From Acidobacteriota bacterium (GTDB lineage: Bacteria; Acidobacteriota; Holophagae; Holophagales; Holophagaceae), in NCBI GenBank assembly GCA_016192145.1, contig JACPUT010000002.1:62001-126000 (forward strand): a stretch of DNA of 64,000 nt, read 5' to 3'. Below are positions 62,029 to 64,000 of the stretch, in pieces. The notes below the pieces were generated by a model. It had not been told where the DNA came from and did not search any database. It worked only from the letters and a program-made list of their open reading frames with translations. Numbering within the stretch: position 1 is the stretch's first letter; every line of letters begins with the position of its first letter. Made by a program: the position numbers and the translations under genes.

Positions 62029-64000
62029 GTGAAAATCCTCCAACTGAGCTCCCTGCGCCGGAAATTGATCCTCGTGATCATGCTGACGGTGGGCCTTGCC
62101 CTGCTTTTGGCGGTGACGGCATTCGTCAGCATCGAGATCCGGGGATTTCGCGCCTCCGCCCAGCGGGAATTGCAGATCCTCGCCGACGTGCTGGGCGAGG
62201 GGAGCACGGCGGCCCTTGAATTCAAGGAACCCACGGATGCCGCCCACCTGCTCTCCACGCTGCGGGTGCATCACCGGATTTCCCAAGCCGCCATTGTCGA
62301 CGTGAGGGGCCAGCTGTTCGCGTCCTATCAGCGGGAGGGCGTGGCCAAGCCCATTCTCCCGGCCCACCTGCCTTCGAACACCTTCGTGTTCGAAGGAGAC
62401 CACCTCTGGCTCACGAGCCCCATCCACCATGCGGGGGATCACCTGGGCACCCTCTACCTGCGGTCGGATCGCACGGAGCTGAACCAGCGCCTGCGCTGGG
62501 TGCTGGCCGGGGGCCTGCTGGGCACCCTCCTCATCGGCTCAGCGGCCCTCCTCCTCGCCATGCGAATGGGCCGAGTCGTCTCCGAGCCCATCCTCCACCT
62601 CACAGAGGCGGCCCGCGGCATGGCCAAGCGGCAGGGCCCCGGAGTGCGGGTTCAACGCGAGACCGAGGATGAGGTCGGCATGCTCGTGGACGCCTTCAAC
62701 GACATGTTGGACCAGCTGGGCGAACGCCAGGCGCGCCTGGTGGAAGCCCAGCATCTCGCCCATCTCGGGAATTGGGCCTTTGATCCCGTGGCCCAGCACT
62801 CGGAGTGGTCGGAGGAGACCTTCCACATCTTCGGACTGGACCCCGCGGGACCCGTGCCCGATGATGCCGCCTTCCAGGCCCTCGTCCATCCCGAGGATCG
62901 GGCCAAGCTGGCGACCGCCCTGGACCGGGCGATGGCGGAGGGGGGGCGCTTCGAGATGGATCATCGGGTGCTCCGAGGGGAGGGCGCCGTGGGATGGGTA
63001 CACGTCTCGGGGGCCTGCTTCGAGGGCCCCGGGGGGCGGACCGTCCTGCGAGGCACCGTCATCGACATCACCGAACGAAAGCAGTCCGAGGCCGCCTTGC
63101 TGCAAGGGCAGAAGCTGGAGAGCCTGGGCGTCCTCACCGGTGGCATCGCCCACGATTTCAACAACCTGCTTGCGGCCCTGCAGGGTTTCCTCGACATCGT
63201 CCGCCTGGAATTGCCCCACGGCACCTCGGCCGAGACCTTCCTCGACAAGGCCGATCGGGTGATCGTCCGGGCCTCCGAGCTCATCCGCCAGATGCTCGCC
63301 TACTCCGGCAGGGCCAAATTCCAGGTGCGCCCCTTCGATCTGAGCCACCTCGTGGAAGAGATGGGCCACCTGCTCGCCGTCTCCATCTCCAAGAAGGTGG
63401 AGCTCCGGGTGCGGGTCGGCGAAAACCTGCCCGCCGTCGTGGGCGACACGGCGCAGATCCAGCAGGTGATCATGAACCTCGTGATCAACGCGAGCGACGC
63501 GCTCCAGGGCAAGGAGGGCATCATCCGGGTGAACACCCGTTGCGAGTGGCTGGATGCGGAAAGCCTGATCGCCACGTACTCGGGGCAGGCCATGGAGCCG
63601 GGCCTCTACGTCGTGCTGGAGGTGGAGGACAACGGACATGGCATGGACGCCGACACCATGACCCGCATCTTCGACCCCTTCTTCACGACCAAGTTCACGG
63701 GGCGGGGCTTGGGGCTGGCGGCGATGCTCGGCATCGTGAAGGGGCACCGGGGAGGCATCAAGGTCTACAGCGAGGTGGGCCGCGGGACCGCCTTCAAGGT
63801 CCTCTTCCCCGCCTCGCCCGATGCGGCGGCGAGGCCGGAGGACTTCGCGGACGTGGGGGATTACAAGGGCTCCGGCAAGGTGCTCATCGTGGATGATGAA
63901 CCCGACCTCCTGATCACCACGGCGGCAGCCTTCGAGCACCTGGGCTTCGAAGCGGTGCTCGCCTCCAACGGCCTGGAGGGGGTGGGCCGGGTGAGGGAGC
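62029..64000 (+). CDS. CHASE8-HAMP-PAS hybrid histidine kinase, 3' end outside the window
   Basis: GTG start; frame open to the last base (657 codons). TM1 at about residues 13-35, a periplasmic domain (about 36-150) with STAALEFKEPTDAAHLLSTL and ISQAAIVDVRGQLFASY, typical of the CHASE8 sensor of YfiN-type proteins, TM2 around 160-183, HAMP next, a PAS domain (about 235-350, ending TVIDITERK), then HisKA with phospho-acceptor His in GGIAHDFNNLL (H375), HATPase boxes (NLVINASDAL, VEDNGHGM, FTTKFTGRGLGLAA), and the start of a receiver (VLIVDDEPDLLIT, about residue 617 on). The rest of the receiver is beyond the window. Confidence 0.92.
   Translation, partial: MKILQLSSLRRKLILVIMLTVGLALLLAVTAFVSIEIRGFRASAQRELQILADVLGEGSTAALEFKEPTDAAHLLSTLRVHHRISQAAIVDVRGQLFASYQREGVAKPILPAHLPSNTFVFEGDHLWLTSPIHHAGDHLGTLYLRSDRTELNQRLRWVLAGGLLGTLLIGSAALLLAMRMGRVVSEPILHLTEAARGMAKRQGPGVRVQRETEDEVGMLVDAFNDMLDQLGERQARLVEAQHLAHLGNWAFDPVAQHSEWSEETFHIFGLDPAGPVPDDAAFQALVHPEDRAKLATALDRAMAEGGRFEMDHRVLRGEGAVGWVHVSGACFEGPGGRTVLRGTVIDITERKQSEAALLQGQKLESLGVLTGGIAHDFNNLLAALQGFLDIVRLELPHGTSAETFLDKADRVIVRASELIRQMLAYSGRAKFQVRPFDLSHLVEEMGHLLAVSISKKVELRVRVGENLPAVVGDTAQIQQVIMNLVINASDALQGKEGIIRVNTRCEWLDAESLIATYSGQAMEPGLYVVLEVEDNGHGMDADTMTRIFDPFFTTKFTGRGLGLAAMLGIVKGHRGGIKVYSEVGRGTAFKVLFPASPDAAARPEDFADVGDYKGSGKVLIVDDEPDLLITTAAAFEHLGFEAVLASNGLEGVGRVRE

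Overview
The window is one continuous stretch of high-GC (roughly two-thirds G+C) bacterial chromosome with about 58 protein genes and no visible tRNA, rRNA, CRISPR array, integrase or transposase. Lipobox proteins, outer-membrane barrels, TonB receptors with a carboxypeptidase-like N-terminal domain and BamD show a Gram-negative envelope. The overall protein style suggests Acidobacteriota, class Holophagae (Geothrix/Holophaga type). That placement is inference from protein character; no marker gene was searched.

Layout. 1-10.4 kb: a truncated NHL-repeat lipoprotein, acetyl-CoA synthetase, purine nucleoside phosphorylase, a large unknown lipoprotein, a LysM/M23 peptidase, and a minus-strand operon of dicarboxylate symporter, HAD phosphatase and moaC. 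10.5-17.8 kb: zinc-ribbon membrane protein, Oar-like TonB receptor, fatty-acid desaturase with an unusual charged tail, dihydrolipoyl dehydrogenase, and a small exported protein coupled to an Mpo1-like protein. 17.8-26.9 kb, all minus strand: Ser/Thr kinase, CPBP protease, TonB receptor, geranylgeranyl-reductase-like flavoprotein, FixI/CopA-like metal ATPase and prfB. 27.3-30.4 kb: alpha/beta hydrolase, BamD, aldo/keto reductase.

30.4-34.9 kb is an arsenic operon: arsR, arsI, arsM, arsP, a small thioredoxin-like protein, arsC and acr3. Together these would cleave C-As bonds in organoarsenicals, methylate As(III), export organic arsenic (ArsP), reduce arsenate (ArsC) and export arsenite (Acr3). 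The same 12-base AT-rich site lies before arsR and before arsI. Four of the proteins carry extra cysteine clusters at a terminus.

34.9-45.7 kb is housekeeping and envelope: a TenI/ThiE-like protein, a stand-alone receiver, an MscS channel with a cNMP domain, rlmN, an ALDH3-type dehydrogenase, ExoD, trmD-rplS, two tandem paralogous barrels and UbiD. 45.8-50.5 kb is a probable four-gene operon: LytS-like kinase, LytTR regulator, TPR-like exported protein, TonB receptor. 50.7-54.8 kb is the translation/assembly cluster rplU-rpmA-obgE-nadD-rsfS followed by glutamate dehydrogenase. 54.8-60.2 kb, minus strand, has a membrane-anchored unknown, an acyltransferase-3 protein and a large two-part outer-membrane protein. 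60.2-64 kb has an orphan GspF/PilC-like protein, a YfiR-like periplasmic protein and, running off the edge, a CHASE8-like/HAMP/PAS hybrid histidine kinase.

The most unusual non-genic content is a set of long imperfect palindromes in intergenic DNA. Their arms are built from iterated 7-9 base units. There are four related copies near 27.2, 42.3, 50.5 and 51.4 kb, and a different family at 16.9 kb whose right arm encodes a signal-peptide core. A separate 271-bp element with near-perfect terminal inverted repeats sits upstream of prfB.
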